The translations under genes were made by a program, and so were the position numbers. The notes beneath the pieces were generated by a model, which had not been told where the DNA came from, made no database searches, and worked only from the letters and a program-made list of their open reading frames with translations. Shown one piece after another: positions 50,807-58,421 of a DNA stretch of 64,000 bases. Source of the stretch: Modestobacter lapidis (GTDB lineage: Bacteria > Actinomycetota > Actinomycetes > Mycobacteriales > Geodermatophilaceae); assembly GCA_019779905.1 (NCBI GenBank), contig JABAKE010000020.1, positions 1-64,000 on the forward strand. Reading direction: 5' to 3'. How positions within the stretch are numbered: position 1 is the stretch's first letter; every line of letters starts with the position of its first letter.

Positions 50807-51931
50807 ATGTCCGACACCTCCGGCCCCCCGTTCCGCGCCGACCACGTCGGGAGCCTGCTGCGACCCCCGGGGTTGCTCGACGCCCGCGCCCGGTTCGCGG
50901 CCGGGGAGCTCGACGCCGCCGGGCTGCGCGCCGTCGAGGACGAGGCGATCGCCGACGTCGTCCGGCTGCAGCAGGACGCCGGCCTCGCGACGGCGACCGA
51001 CGGCGAGTTCCGCCGCAGCACCTGGCACATGGACTTCATCTACGCGATCACCGGGATCACCCGGGTCGAGGGCGGGGGCCGGCCGGTCCACTTCAAGAAC
51101 GCCGACGGTTCGATCGACTGGTCACCGGCCGGGTTGCACGTCGACGGCCCGCTGTCGATCGACGAGCCGATCTTCGCCGCCGACTTCGGGTACCTGCAGT
51201 CGGTCGTGGGGGAGGGTCAGACCGCGAAGCTCACCATCCCGTCGCCGTCGATGGTCCACTACCGCGGCGGCGCGGCCGCGATCGATCCGAGCGTGTACGC
51301 CGACGAGGACGCCTTCTGGGATGCGTTGTCGGCGGCCTACCGCCAGCAGGTGCAGGGCATCGCCGCGCAGGGCTGCCGGTACCTGCAGCTCGACGACACC
51401 TCGCTGGCCTACCTCAACGACCCTGCCCAGCGGGCCGAGCTGGCCGGTCAGGGGCGGGATGCCGAGCACCAGCACGAGCGCTACATCCGGCAGATCAACG
51501 CCGCGCTCGCCGGGCGGCCCGCGGGGCTCACCGTCACCACGCACCTGTGCCGCGGCAACTTCCGGTCCTCCTGGGTCGCCGAGGGCGGCTACGACTTCGT
51601 CGCCGAGGCGCTGTTCGGCGACCTCGACGTCGACGGCTTCTTCCTGGAGTACGACGACGCCCGCTCCGGTGGCTTCGAGCCGCTGCGGTTCGTGCCGCCG
51701 GGCAAGCGCGTCGTCCTCGGCCTGGTCACCACCAAGCGCCCCGACCTGGAGGCCAAGGACGACCTCAAGCGGCGGATCGACGAGGCGGCCCGGTTCGTGC
51801 CGCTGGAGCAGTTGGCGCTCTCCCCGCAGTGCGGTTTCTCCTCCACGGTCGAGGGCAACTCCCTCACCCGGGACGAGCAGATCGCCAAGCTGGCCCTGGT
51901 CGTGGAGACCGCCCAGGAGGTCTGGGGCTGA
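50807..51931 (+). CDS. MetE-like cobalamin-independent methionine synthase family protein
   Basis: A 374-residue single-barrel protein of the MetE C-terminal (UROD/MetE) family. FRADHVGSLLRPPGLLDARA is the N-terminal homocysteine-binding segment, DFIYAITGITRVEGG is a family insert, QLDDTSLAYLND lies on the barrel face and TTHLCRGNFRSSW plus SPQCGFSSTVEGNS provide the His, Cys and Cys zinc ligands. Such short homologues (YxjG/YxjH type) transfer a methyl group to homocysteine or a related thiol; the donor is unknown. The ATG at 50807 is taken; an upstream ATG at 50795 adds four residues. Confidence 0.88.
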   Translation: MSDTSGPPFRADHVGSLLRPPGLLDARARFAAGELDAAGLRAVEDEAIADVVRLQQDAGLATATDGEFRRSTWHMDFIYAITGITRVEGGGRPVHFKNADGSIDWSPAGLHVDGPLSIDEPIFAADFGYLQSVVGEGQTAKLTIPSPSMVHYRGGAAAIDPSVYADEDAFWDALSAAYRQQVQGIAAQGCRYLQLDDTSLAYLNDPAQRAELAGQGRDAEHQHERYIRQINAALAGRPAGLTVTTHLCRGNFRSSWVAEGGYDFVAEALFGDLDVDGFFLEYDDARSGGFEPLRFVPPGKRVVLGLVTTKRPDLEAKDDLKRRIDEAARFVPLEQLALSPQCGFSSTVEGNSLTRDEQIAKLALVVETAQEVWG

Positions 51932-51992
51932 GGTCCGGCAGCGCCCGGGTGCCCGTCACCCGGTGCCGTGGGGCCGCCACGCCGAGAGACTC

Positions 51993-52021
51993 TTGCGCAC
52001 AACGCATCGGATCCCTAGCGT
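51993..52021 (+). promoter_or_regulatory. Candidate promoter of STAS gene
   Basis: TTGCGC (51993-51998), a 17-base spacer and TAGCGT (52016-52021) lie about 100 bases before the STAS protein start. Confidence 0.4.
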
Positions 52022-52118
52022 CGGCGGCGCGGTTCAACCAGCAGCCGCGCTCGGGTGCACGTTGCCCGACGCACCGGCCGGTGGGTCCCGCCACCGGCCC
52101 GGCCCGCCGGAGGCGTCC

Positions 52119-52472
52119 ATGACCGCATTTCCTGTAGAACTCGACCCCGACTGCATCGACGTCCGCCTGACCACATCGGCCGACGGCTGCCGGATCACCG
52201 TCGTGGGCGAGGTCGATTCGTCGACCGCCCCGGGGCTGCGTCAATGCCTGCTGGCCGCCCTCGAACGTCCGGGCGCCGCTCCGGTGGAGGTCGACCTCTC
52301 CCAGGTCACCTTCCTCGACTCGGCCGGCCTCTCGGCGCTGGCCACCGCGCACCGCGCCGCGGTCGGCGCCGACCGGGTCCTGCGGGTCCGCTGCGGCACC
52401 GCCCGCGCCGTCGTTCGCCCGTTGCAGATCACCGGCCTCTGGGACATCTTCACCGTCGTCGAGGACTGCTGA
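52119..52472 (+). CDS. STAS domain protein (anti-sigma factor antagonist)
   Basis: A 117-residue STAS-fold protein of the SpoIIAA/RsbV type. GCRITVVGEVDSSTAPGLRQ forms the first strands and VEVDLSQVTFLDSAGLSAL carries the conserved Asp-Ser-Ala-Gly motif whose Ser (about residue 66) is phosphorylated by an anti-sigma kinase in the family. Dephosphorylated, it binds the kinase and frees a sigma factor. No kinase or sigma gene is adjacent; a PAS protein that may be the phosphatase of such a pathway begins at the right end of the window. Confidence 0.88.
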   Translation: MTAFPVELDPDCIDVRLTTSADGCRITVVGEVDSSTAPGLRQCLLAALERPGAAPVEVDLSQVTFLDSAGLSALATAHRAAVGADRVLRVRCGTARAVVRPLQITGLWDIFTVVEDC

Positions 52473-52473
52473 A

Positions 52474-52530
52474 GGACCGGCCTTCCCCCACGCCTCGCAG
52501 GCTCGGCGCGGGCTCCTGAAGGCCGGCCGT
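52474..52530 (+). repeat. Intergenic hairpin repeat, copy B
   Basis: Stem arms CCGGCCTTC (52477-52485) and GAAGGCCGG (52518-52526) pair perfectly. Order and loop match copy A: GGACC, arm, CCCC run, core CTCGCAGGCTCG, CGGGC, arm, GGCCGTC. The stem bases differ from copy A but pair, so both sides changed together. It lies between the convergent STAS and DUF1206 genes. Confidence 0.75.
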
Positions 52531-52553
52531 CGTGCTCGGCGGAGGGTCCGTCG

Positions 52554-53396
52554 TCAGGTCGAGGGGTCGCGGTCGGGGTAGCGTGCCCGGGCCAGCGCGT
52601 ACCCGCCGAAGGCGGCGAACCCGACGGCCACCGCGGTGAGCAGCCACTGCCCGGTCGGGACGGCGCCGATCGCGTTGAGCGCCCCGTCCAGACCGGTCGC
52701 CGTCGACACGTCCGCGGTGGCCGCCGCGTAGACCAGCAGGCCACCGGAGACGGCGAAGGCGATGCCCTTGGCCACGTAGCCCACCCGGCCGATCCGCTCG
52801 ATGACCGGCTCGTACCGGTCGGGTGCGGCATGGAGGTCGATGTCCCGCATGAACCCGCCGGTGAAGCCGCGCAGCGTCACGTACGCGCCGACGCCGGCCA
52901 CGGCGAGCCCGGCGGCGATGACGAGCAGGGCGCCGCCGGGGAACGTCAGGGTCTCGTCGGTGAGGTCGCGCAACCGGGCGGCGGCGTCGTAGTCGGCGCC
53001 GACGGCGAAGAACAGCCCGGTCACCCCCAGGACGCCGTACACCACCGCCTTGGCCCCGCACTTGGCGCACACGTAGGCCACCCGCAGCCGGTGACCGGGC
53101 CGCAGCAGCCCGGTCCACCAGCGCAGTACCTCGCCGCCCTGCCACAGCGCCAGCGCGAACAGCCCCAGGCTGATCAGCCAGAGCAGCACCCCGCCGCCGG
53201 GGGAGCTGCCGACGGTGGCCAGCGCCCCGGTCTGGTCGGCGTCCTCGATACGGGGCTGCACGAACCAGGCGATGCGGAACGCCAGCCAGCCGATCAGCAC
53301 GTGTAGCACGCCGTAGGCGACCAGGCCGACCCGGGCCAGGTGGGTCAGCACCGGGTGGTCGGTGACCTCGCGGGCGTGCGCGACGACGTCGTGCAC
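52554..53396 (-). CDS. DUF1206 membrane protein, copy 1
   Basis: A ~280-residue membrane protein with about six hydrophobic segments in three pairs. THLARVGLVAYGVLHVLIGW, AYVCAKCGAKAVVYGVLGVT and ERIGRVGYVAKGIAFAVSGG are the three repeats of the DUF1206 signature (RxGYxAxGxxxxxxG-like). Function unknown. It lies downstream of its paralogue on the same strand. The start is uncertain: the GTG at 53396 gives the conserved core; a GTG at 53495 or a TTG at 53537 add polar residues, and the latter overlaps the upstream gene. Confidence 0.8.
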   Translation of the reverse strand: MHDVVAHAREVTDHPVLTHLARVGLVAYGVLHVLIGWLAFRIAWFVQPRIEDADQTGALATVGSSPGGGVLLWLISLGLFALALWQGGEVLRWWTGLLRPGHRLRVAYVCAKCGAKAVVYGVLGVTGLFFAVGADYDAAARLRDLTDETLTFPGGALLVIAAGLAVAGVGAYVTLRGFTGGFMRDIDLHAAPDRYEPVIERIGRVGYVAKGIAFAVSGGLLVYAAATADVSTATGLDGALNAIGAVPTGQWLLTAVAVGFAAFGGYALARARYPDRDPST

Positions 53397-53469
53397 CCGC
53401 TGCAGGACCGCGCTGCCCGGCCGGCCGTGCCCGGCTGCCCGCGGGTGCGCGGCGCTCGACCCGGCCGGG

Positions 53470-54309
53470 TCAGGTGCGCTGCGGGAAGCGGGCACGGAAG
53501 AAGCAGAAGAGGCCGTAGGCCGCGATGCCCAGGGCAACCAGCGAGAGCAGCCACTTCCCGAACGGCGCGTCCAGCAGCGTGCGCAGGGCGCCGTCCAGCC
53601 CGGTGGCCTTCGCCGGGTCGAAGGTGATCGCGGCCCAGCCGAGGAGCACCCCGACCAGGCCGAGGGCGACGCCCTTCGCCGGGTAGCCGACCTGCCCGAG
53701 CCGCTCGACCAGGCGCTGCTGGGCGGCCGGTGCCTGGGCGCAGTCGATCTCCTTGAGGAAGCGCTTCGTCAGGCCCTTGTGCACGTGGTACATGCCCACC
53801 CCGATCAGGACGAGCGCCGCGATGCCGACCAGGAAGCGGCCACCGGGCCAGCCGAACACCCCGGACACGGTCTGCTGCTGACCGGAGCTGCCCTGCCCGC
53901 CCCCGGTGGCGTACCGGACGGCCAGGAACGCCAGCGCCAGGAAGATGACCGTCTTGGCCACCGCCTTGGCGATCGTGACGATCGCCTTCTTGCGCGCGTC
54001 CCCGGTGCGCTGCAGCCCGGCGCGGTGCCGCAGGACCTCGGCCAGCTGCCAGACGGCGAGCGCCAGCAGCCCCACGGCGAGGGCCCACAGCAGCACCTGG
54101 CCGAACGGCTGCTCGGCCAGCGTGGCGAGCGCGCCGGACTGGTCGGCCGCCTCGCCGCCGGTCCCGCCGCCCCAGGCCAGCTGCAGCGCCAGCCAGGCGA
54201 TGAGCAGGTGCACGACCCCGTAGGCGATCAGCCCCACCCGGGCCAGGTTCTCCAGCGCATCGCTGTTGCCTGCCCGGTCGGCGCCGGCCGCGGTGCCCGA
54301 TCTGGTCAC
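53470..54309 (-). CDS. DUF1206 membrane protein, copy 2
   Basis: A 279-residue membrane protein paralogous to the one at 52554. The repeats are ENLARVGLIAYGVVHLLIAW, TIAKAVAKTVIFLALAFLAV and ERLGQVGYPAKGVALGLVGV, and both end in a short arginine tail after a final FCFFRARFPQ-type helix. Six hydrophobic segments are expected. DUF1206 has no assigned function. The GTG at 54309 begins MTRSGTAAG. The pair arose by local duplication. Confidence 0.87.
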   Translation of the reverse strand: MTRSGTAAGADRAGNSDALENLARVGLIAYGVVHLLIAWLALQLAWGGGTGGEAADQSGALATLAEQPFGQVLLWALAVGLLALAVWQLAEVLRHRAGLQRTGDARKKAIVTIAKAVAKTVIFLALAFLAVRYATGGGQGSSGQQQTVSGVFGWPGGRFLVGIAALVLIGVGMYHVHKGLTKRFLKEIDCAQAPAAQQRLVERLGQVGYPAKGVALGLVGVLLGWAAITFDPAKATGLDGALRTLLDAPFGKWLLSLVALGIAAYGLFCFFRARFPQRT

Positions 54310-54489
54310 GGTGGTCCCCTTCGGTCGTCGGAGCGGGGTGTGCCCCGGATCCGGTGCGCCCCTCTGGCGAGGCCGCTCAGATTGGCACAGCGGCGGGCCC
54401 GCCGCCCGGCGGAGCGTCGCGCGGTCGCCACGACCCGGCCGGCGGCATCCCCGCGCCCGCGGGACCGGCCGTGGGGGACACTGGTCGGC

Positions 54490-55119
54490 GTGACGAACGC
54501 TGCGACCGCGAGCGGCCGGCTGACGGCCGGCCCCCAGCCCGCCGCCCCCGAGACCGCCCGGACGGCGTGGCCCCGGATGGCCCTGCTCGGCGGGGTGCTG
54601 CTGGCCCTCGGGTCGGTCGCCCTGCTCCGGGACGACGGTGACCGGCTGCTGCTGGCCGGGCTCGGCGCGGTCGCCGCGGTGCGCGGTGCGGGCATGCTCC
54701 GCGACATCCGCGCCGGGAAGCTGCCCCGGGACGCCGCGGCCTCCGGTGCGCTCACCGTCTGGCTCGGCCTGGTGGCCGCCGCCGTGGCGCTGCTGTCTGG
54801 CACCACGTCGGCCTGGGTGCTGGTCGCCGGGCTCGTCCTCGCGGTACCGGCCCTCGCGCTGGCCGCGGGGACGAGCCGGGGAGTGGCCGGGGTCGCCGGC
54901 GCCGCCGTGCTGGCCGGCGCCGTCCTGCTCGCGGTGGCGGCCGGGGTGGCCGCGCTGCTCGGGGTGGGCACCGCGGTGCTCGCGGTGCTGGTGGCCGCGC
55001 TGGGGCTGGTCAACCTGCTCGGTGCGGTGGGCATGTGGCGGATCGCCCGCCGCCCGGCACCCGCGCCGGCCGGCGGCTGCGGCGGATGCGCCTGTGGCGC
55101 GGGCGGCTGCGGCTCCTGA
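54490..55119 (+). CDS. Small membrane protein with Gly/Cys-rich tail
   Basis: A 209-residue protein. After a polar N-terminus it has hydrophobic helices (MALLGGVLLALGSVALL, ALTVWLGLVAAAVALLSG, AWVLVAGLVLAVPALALAAG, VAGAAVLAGAVLLAVAAG, LAVLVAALGLVNLLGAVGMW), about five to six in all. The last residues, GGCGGCACGAGGC in sequence, contain four cysteines in a glycine-rich tail that could bind a metal or be palmitoylated-like; in cells it should face the cytoplasm or outside depending on helix count. No family recognised. It is divergent from the DUF1206 genes. Confidence 0.72.
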   Translation: MTNAATASGRLTAGPQPAAPETARTAWPRMALLGGVLLALGSVALLRDDGDRLLLAGLGAVAAVRGAGMLRDIRAGKLPRDAAASGALTVWLGLVAAAVALLSGTTSAWVLVAGLVLAVPALALAAGTSRGVAGVAGAAVLAGAVLLAVAAGVAALLGVGTAVLAVLVAALGLVNLLGAVGMWRIARRPAPAPAGGCGGCACGAGGCGS

Positions 55120-55170
55120 GCCCGGCCCGGCGGGCCGGCCCGCCCGGCACCACCGCGGACGCCGCCCCGG

Positions 55171-56034
55171 TCAGGTGAACCGGGTCACCAGCGACCGCAG
55201 GTGCCGGGCCCCCGCGGCGTCGTCGCGCAGCACCGGGTCGATCGTCACCGGGTAGGGGCGGGCCGGCGGCGGGCCGGCCGGGTGGACGTCGACGTGCATC
55301 ACCTCGGCGCCCAGCCCGTGCAGCTGGTCGGCCATCCGGTAGTCGCTCGGGGAGTCCCCGACGGTGTGCCAGCTGCGGGGCAGCGGCCCGTCGGCGGCGA
55401 GGAGCTCCAGGGCGCGGCGGGCGCCGAGGTCCTTGCCGACCGACACGGACTCCAGGTCGGTGGCGATGACGCTGGGGTCCACCCGCCACGGGCAGCGGCC
55501 GGCCGCGTCCCGGACGACCCGGTCGCCCAGCCGCACCCCGAGCCCGCGGGCGGTGAGCGCCGCGACCAGGTCGGTGTCGAACGCGGCCTGCGCGCGGCGG
55601 TAGTCGGCGGGCGGCACGTCGGTGCGGGCCTCGACGGTGGCCATCGAGCGCTTGGTGCGGTCGACGTCCATCGCCGCACCGTGCCCGCCCGCGACCAGTG
55701 CCGCCACCACCTCCGCGCAGACCGGTGGCACGGCGAGGGTGTCGTCGACGTGCACCTCGCCCAGCCCGTCGGCGCCGACCGTGCCCCACACGGCGCCCTT
55801 CTCGCAGACCGCGTGCAGGCGGGCGCCGGCCGGCCAGCCACCGGCCACCAGCGGCGCGATCACCCGTTCCCGGAGGAAGGCGTCGGACCGTCCGGTGTTG
55901 AACACCACCGGGATGCCGGCGGCCAGCAGCGCCCGCAGGTCCGGGAGGATGCCCGGCTGGGCGACGGTGCGGGTGAGCGGGCTGGCGATCGGCCCGTCCA
56001 CGTCCAGCAGCAGACCGAGCGGCGGATGGTCCAT
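55171..56034 (-). CDS. HAD superfamily hydrolase
   Basis: A 287-residue haloacid dehalogenase-fold phosphatase. LLLDVDGPIASPL is motif I (the nucleophile Asp in DVDG), NTGRSDAFLRERV is motif II with Thr, SVGKDLGARRALELL supplies the motif III Lys and VGDSPSDYRMADQL is motif IV (GDSxxD). The Cof/sucrose-phosphatase-like cap in between (residues ~90-190) suggests a C2-type cap and a sugar or small phosphate substrate. It is divergent from the catalase-fold gene and ends tail-to-tail with the Cys-tail membrane protein. Confidence 0.87.
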   Translation of the reverse strand: MDHPPLGLLLDVDGPIASPLTRTVAQPGILPDLRALLAAGIPVVFNTGRSDAFLRERVIAPLVAGGWPAGARLHAVCEKGAVWGTVGADGLGEVHVDDTLAVPPVCAEVVAALVAGGHGAAMDVDRTKRSMATVEARTDVPPADYRRAQAAFDTDLVAALTARGLGVRLGDRVVRDAAGRCPWRVDPSVIATDLESVSVGKDLGARRALELLAADGPLPRSWHTVGDSPSDYRMADQLHGLGAEVMHVDVHPAGPPPARPYPVTIDPVLRDDAAGARHLRSLVTRFT

Positions 56035-56108
56035 GCCGGCATCCTCCCGGCCGCGCCGGTCCGGCTCCGGGATGGGTGGAACGGCGCCGCCGGTGGTACC
56101 GAAGGACC

Positions 56109-56843
56109 GTGCCCGACCTCGTCGACCTGGCCGGCCGTGCGGTCGCCGTCCCGCTGGCCGCGCTGACCCGGGTGCGCGGCGCCAAGCCGATGCACCCGCG
56201 CGGTGCGCTGTGCAGCGGCGTCCTGCACCGCACCGGCCCGCCCCGGCCCTGGGGGATCGACTGGCTCGACGAGCGGCGCGTCGACCGGGTGCTGGTCCGG
56301 TTCTCCCGCGGGGCCGGGCTGCCCGGGGCGTGGCCGGACGTGCTGGGCCTGGTGGTGCGGCTGCCGGGCGACGGGTCCGGGGCCCGGCCGGTCGACCTGC
56401 TGCTGTCCTCGACCGGCCGGGGCCGGTGGACGCGGCGGGTGCCGGTGCTGCGCCGGGACGCCGCGACCGCCTACGGCTCGATCATGTCCTACCGCTCCGT
56501 GTTCGGGCCGGTGCAGCTGGCCGCGCTGCCGGAGGGCTCCGGTGTCCCGACGGAACCGGCTCCGCTGGCGGCCGCGGTGGCCGGCCGGCCGCTGCGCTTC
56601 ACCCTGGTCGCCGCCCTGGAGGGTGGCGCGTGGGAGCCCTTCGCCCGGCTGCGCGTGGGGAACCCGCTGCGGCCGCTGGACCCCGAGCTGCACGTCGACG
56701 CGGTGCTGCACGCGCCGCCCGGGCTGCGGGCCGATGGCCCGCTGGCCCGCTTCCGCCGGCCCGCGTACGCCGCGGCGCGGCGGGTCCGCGCCGGCGCCGG
56801 GCTCGAGCCCGGGTCGATGGTGCCGAACGGCTCGGGCGGGTAG
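56109..56843 (+). CDS. Small catalase-fold protein
   Basis: A 244-residue protein. AKPMHPRGALCSGVLHRTG matches the catalase N-terminal HAKG segment, with the catalytic His as about His29; DRVLVRFSRGAGLPGAWPD and VLGLVVRLPGDG match the RFS and DxRGFAxK strands, and VDLLLSSTG replaces the DLVGNNTP strand, so the catalytic Asn is missing. The proximal heme Tyr region of true catalases is beyond this protein's length. It may be a heme-poor or heme-free member of the catalase beta-barrel family, or a peroxide-using enzyme. The SIR2 gene begins nine bases after it, and a peroxygenase P450 follows, so the three probably share a transcript. Confidence 0.62.
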   Translation: MPDLVDLAGRAVAVPLAALTRVRGAKPMHPRGALCSGVLHRTGPPRPWGIDWLDERRVDRVLVRFSRGAGLPGAWPDVLGLVVRLPGDGSGARPVDLLLSSTGRGRWTRRVPVLRRDAATAYGSIMSYRSVFGPVQLAALPEGSGVPTEPAPLAAAVAGRPLRFTLVAALEGGAWEPFARLRVGNPLRPLDPELHVDAVLHAPPGLRADGPLARFRRPAYAAARRVRAGAGLEPGSMVPNGSGG

Positions 56844-56852
56844 CGGCGCGGG

Positions 56853-58421
56853 ATGAGCGGGCACGTGTTCGTGGTGGGCGCCGACCTGACCAGGCTGTCC
56901 TGCGACGACGTCCTGGTGCCGACCGACCGCTCGCTGCGGGTGACGCGCAGCTGGGTGTCGCTGCTGCCGCCGGACGCTGTCACCGGCGCCGACGACGGCG
57001 GCGCCGTCGTGCAGGTCGACTGGTCGGGCGCGGACCGGGTGGTCGCCGTCCCCGGCGCCGGTGAGCGGCAGGCGTGGCTGGTCGACACGCTCGACGACGC
57101 CGGGCGCGGCCTGCCGTGGCTGCTCGCCGGGGCACGCGAGGCGCTGGCCGCCGTCGCCCGGCGGGAGGTGCCCCGGCCGGCGCACGGGCGGGCCCGCCGG
57201 CTGGTCGGGCTGCCGGCGCTGGGCACCGGCTGGGGCGGCGCGGCAGGAGAGCGCGGCGCCCTGCTGCAGCAGTTGCTGCCGGTGCTGCGGGAGGCGGCCG
57301 ACGAGCACGGCTACGACGTCGCCCTGGTGCTGCGCCGGCCCAGCGACCTGGCCGCTGCCCAGCGGGTGCGCCGTGCCGACGGCGGTGGCTGGGAGCTGCC
57401 CGACGAGCTGTGCCGGGTCGCCGGGCAGCTGGGGGAACGCGCCCGGCGCGGCCAGCTCGCCGTGTTCCTGGGGGCGGGGGTGAGCGCCGCCGCCGGGCTG
57501 CCCACCTGGGAGCAGCTGCTGGACGAGCTCGCCGGGCGGGCCGGGCTGGACGACGGTCTGCGGGCGGGGCTGTCGCAGCTGCCGCCGCAGGACGCCGCCG
57601 CGCTGCTCGCCCGCGAGCTCGGCCGCGACGAACTCGGGGCCTACGTGCACCAGCGTTTCGGACCGGGGCCTTACTCGCTGGCGCACGCGATGATCGCCGG
57701 GCTCCCGGTCCGCGAGTACGTGACCACCAACTACGACCCGCTGGTCGAGCTGGCCGCCGAGGACGTCGGCCGCCGGCTGGAGGTGCTGCCGTTCGACGAG
57801 GCGACCCCCGGCAGCGCGTGGCTGCTGAAGCTGCACGGCGACGCCGCCCGCCCGGGGAGCATCGTGCTCACCCGGGAGGAGTACCTGCGCGGTGATTCCC
57901 GCAGCGCGCTGGCCGGGGTCCTCCAGTCGCTGCTGTTCACCCGGCACGTGCTCTTCGTGGGCACCTCCATGCTGGACGACGACCTGATCCGGATCGCCCA
58001 CCAGGTGCGCACCGCGCTGGACGGAACCATGGCGGGCGACCACCGCCACGCGGGCACCGTGCTGGCGCTGCGCGAGGACCCGGTCCGGGCCCGGCTGTGG
58101 GAGCGCGACGTGGCGACCGTGGCGATGGCGCCGGCCGACGCGTCGGCCGCCGAGGCCGCACGTCGGCTGGAGGTGCTGCTGGACCTGCTCGGGTGCCTGT
58201 CCAGCCGGCCGGCCGGCTACCTCCTCGACCCCGCGTACCGCGGGCTGCTCGACGAGGAGGAGACGGTGCTGTCCGCGGCGCTCAGCCGGGTGGCCGAGGA
58301 GATCGACGTCGGGTCCGGGCAGAGCTGGGCCGGCCAGGAGGTGCAGGAGCTGCTCGCCCGGCTCGGGTACGAGGACCCGGGCCGTTTCCCCGCCGGACAG
58401 GTGGGCAACGGCAGACCATGA
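56853..58421 (+). CDS. SIR2-family protein with N-terminal macro-like domain
   Basis: A 522-residue protein. Residues ~200-460 are a SIR2-like NAD-binding domain: VFLGAGVSAAAGLPTWEQLL (Gly-Ala-Gly-Val loop), YVTTNYDPLVE with Asn about residue 293 and Asp 295, KLHGDAARPGSIVLTREEYL with His about 328, and LFVGTSMLDDDL. These match SIR2 proteins of antiphage systems, not Zn-binding deacetylases. Residues ~1-190 contain DDVLVPTDRSLRVTRSW and LVGLPALGTGWGGAAGERGA, similar to macro-domain loops that bind ADP-ribose; this is tentative. A C-terminal ~60-residue helical tail follows. The domain set would allow NAD+ cleavage and ADP-ribose sensing in one chain. The P450 start overlaps its stop (ATGA). 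Confidence 0.72.
   Translation: MSGHVFVVGADLTRLSCDDVLVPTDRSLRVTRSWVSLLPPDAVTGADDGGAVVQVDWSGADRVVAVPGAGERQAWLVDTLDDAGRGLPWLLAGAREALAAVARREVPRPAHGRARRLVGLPALGTGWGGAAGERGALLQQLLPVLREAADEHGYDVALVLRRPSDLAAAQRVRRADGGGWELPDELCRVAGQLGERARRGQLAVFLGAGVSAAAGLPTWEQLLDELAGRAGLDDGLRAGLSQLPPQDAAALLARELGRDELGAYVHQRFGPGPYSLAHAMIAGLPVREYVTTNYDPLVELAAEDVGRRLEVLPFDEATPGSAWLLKLHGDAARPGSIVLTREEYLRGDSRSALAGVLQSLLFTRHVLFVGTSMLDDDLIRIAHQVRTALDGTMAGDHRHAGTVLALREDPVRARLWERDVATVAMAPADASAAEAARRLEVLLDLLGCLSSRPAGYLLDPAYRGLLDEEETVLSAALSRVAEEIDVGSGQSWAGQEVQELLARLGYEDPGRFPAGQVGNGRP

Noticed and set aside
53397-53537. TTG start for DUF1206 copy 1 overlapping copy 2 by 68 bases
   Set aside because: Rare start codon, no ribosome site, and the added residues are polar and not part of the family.
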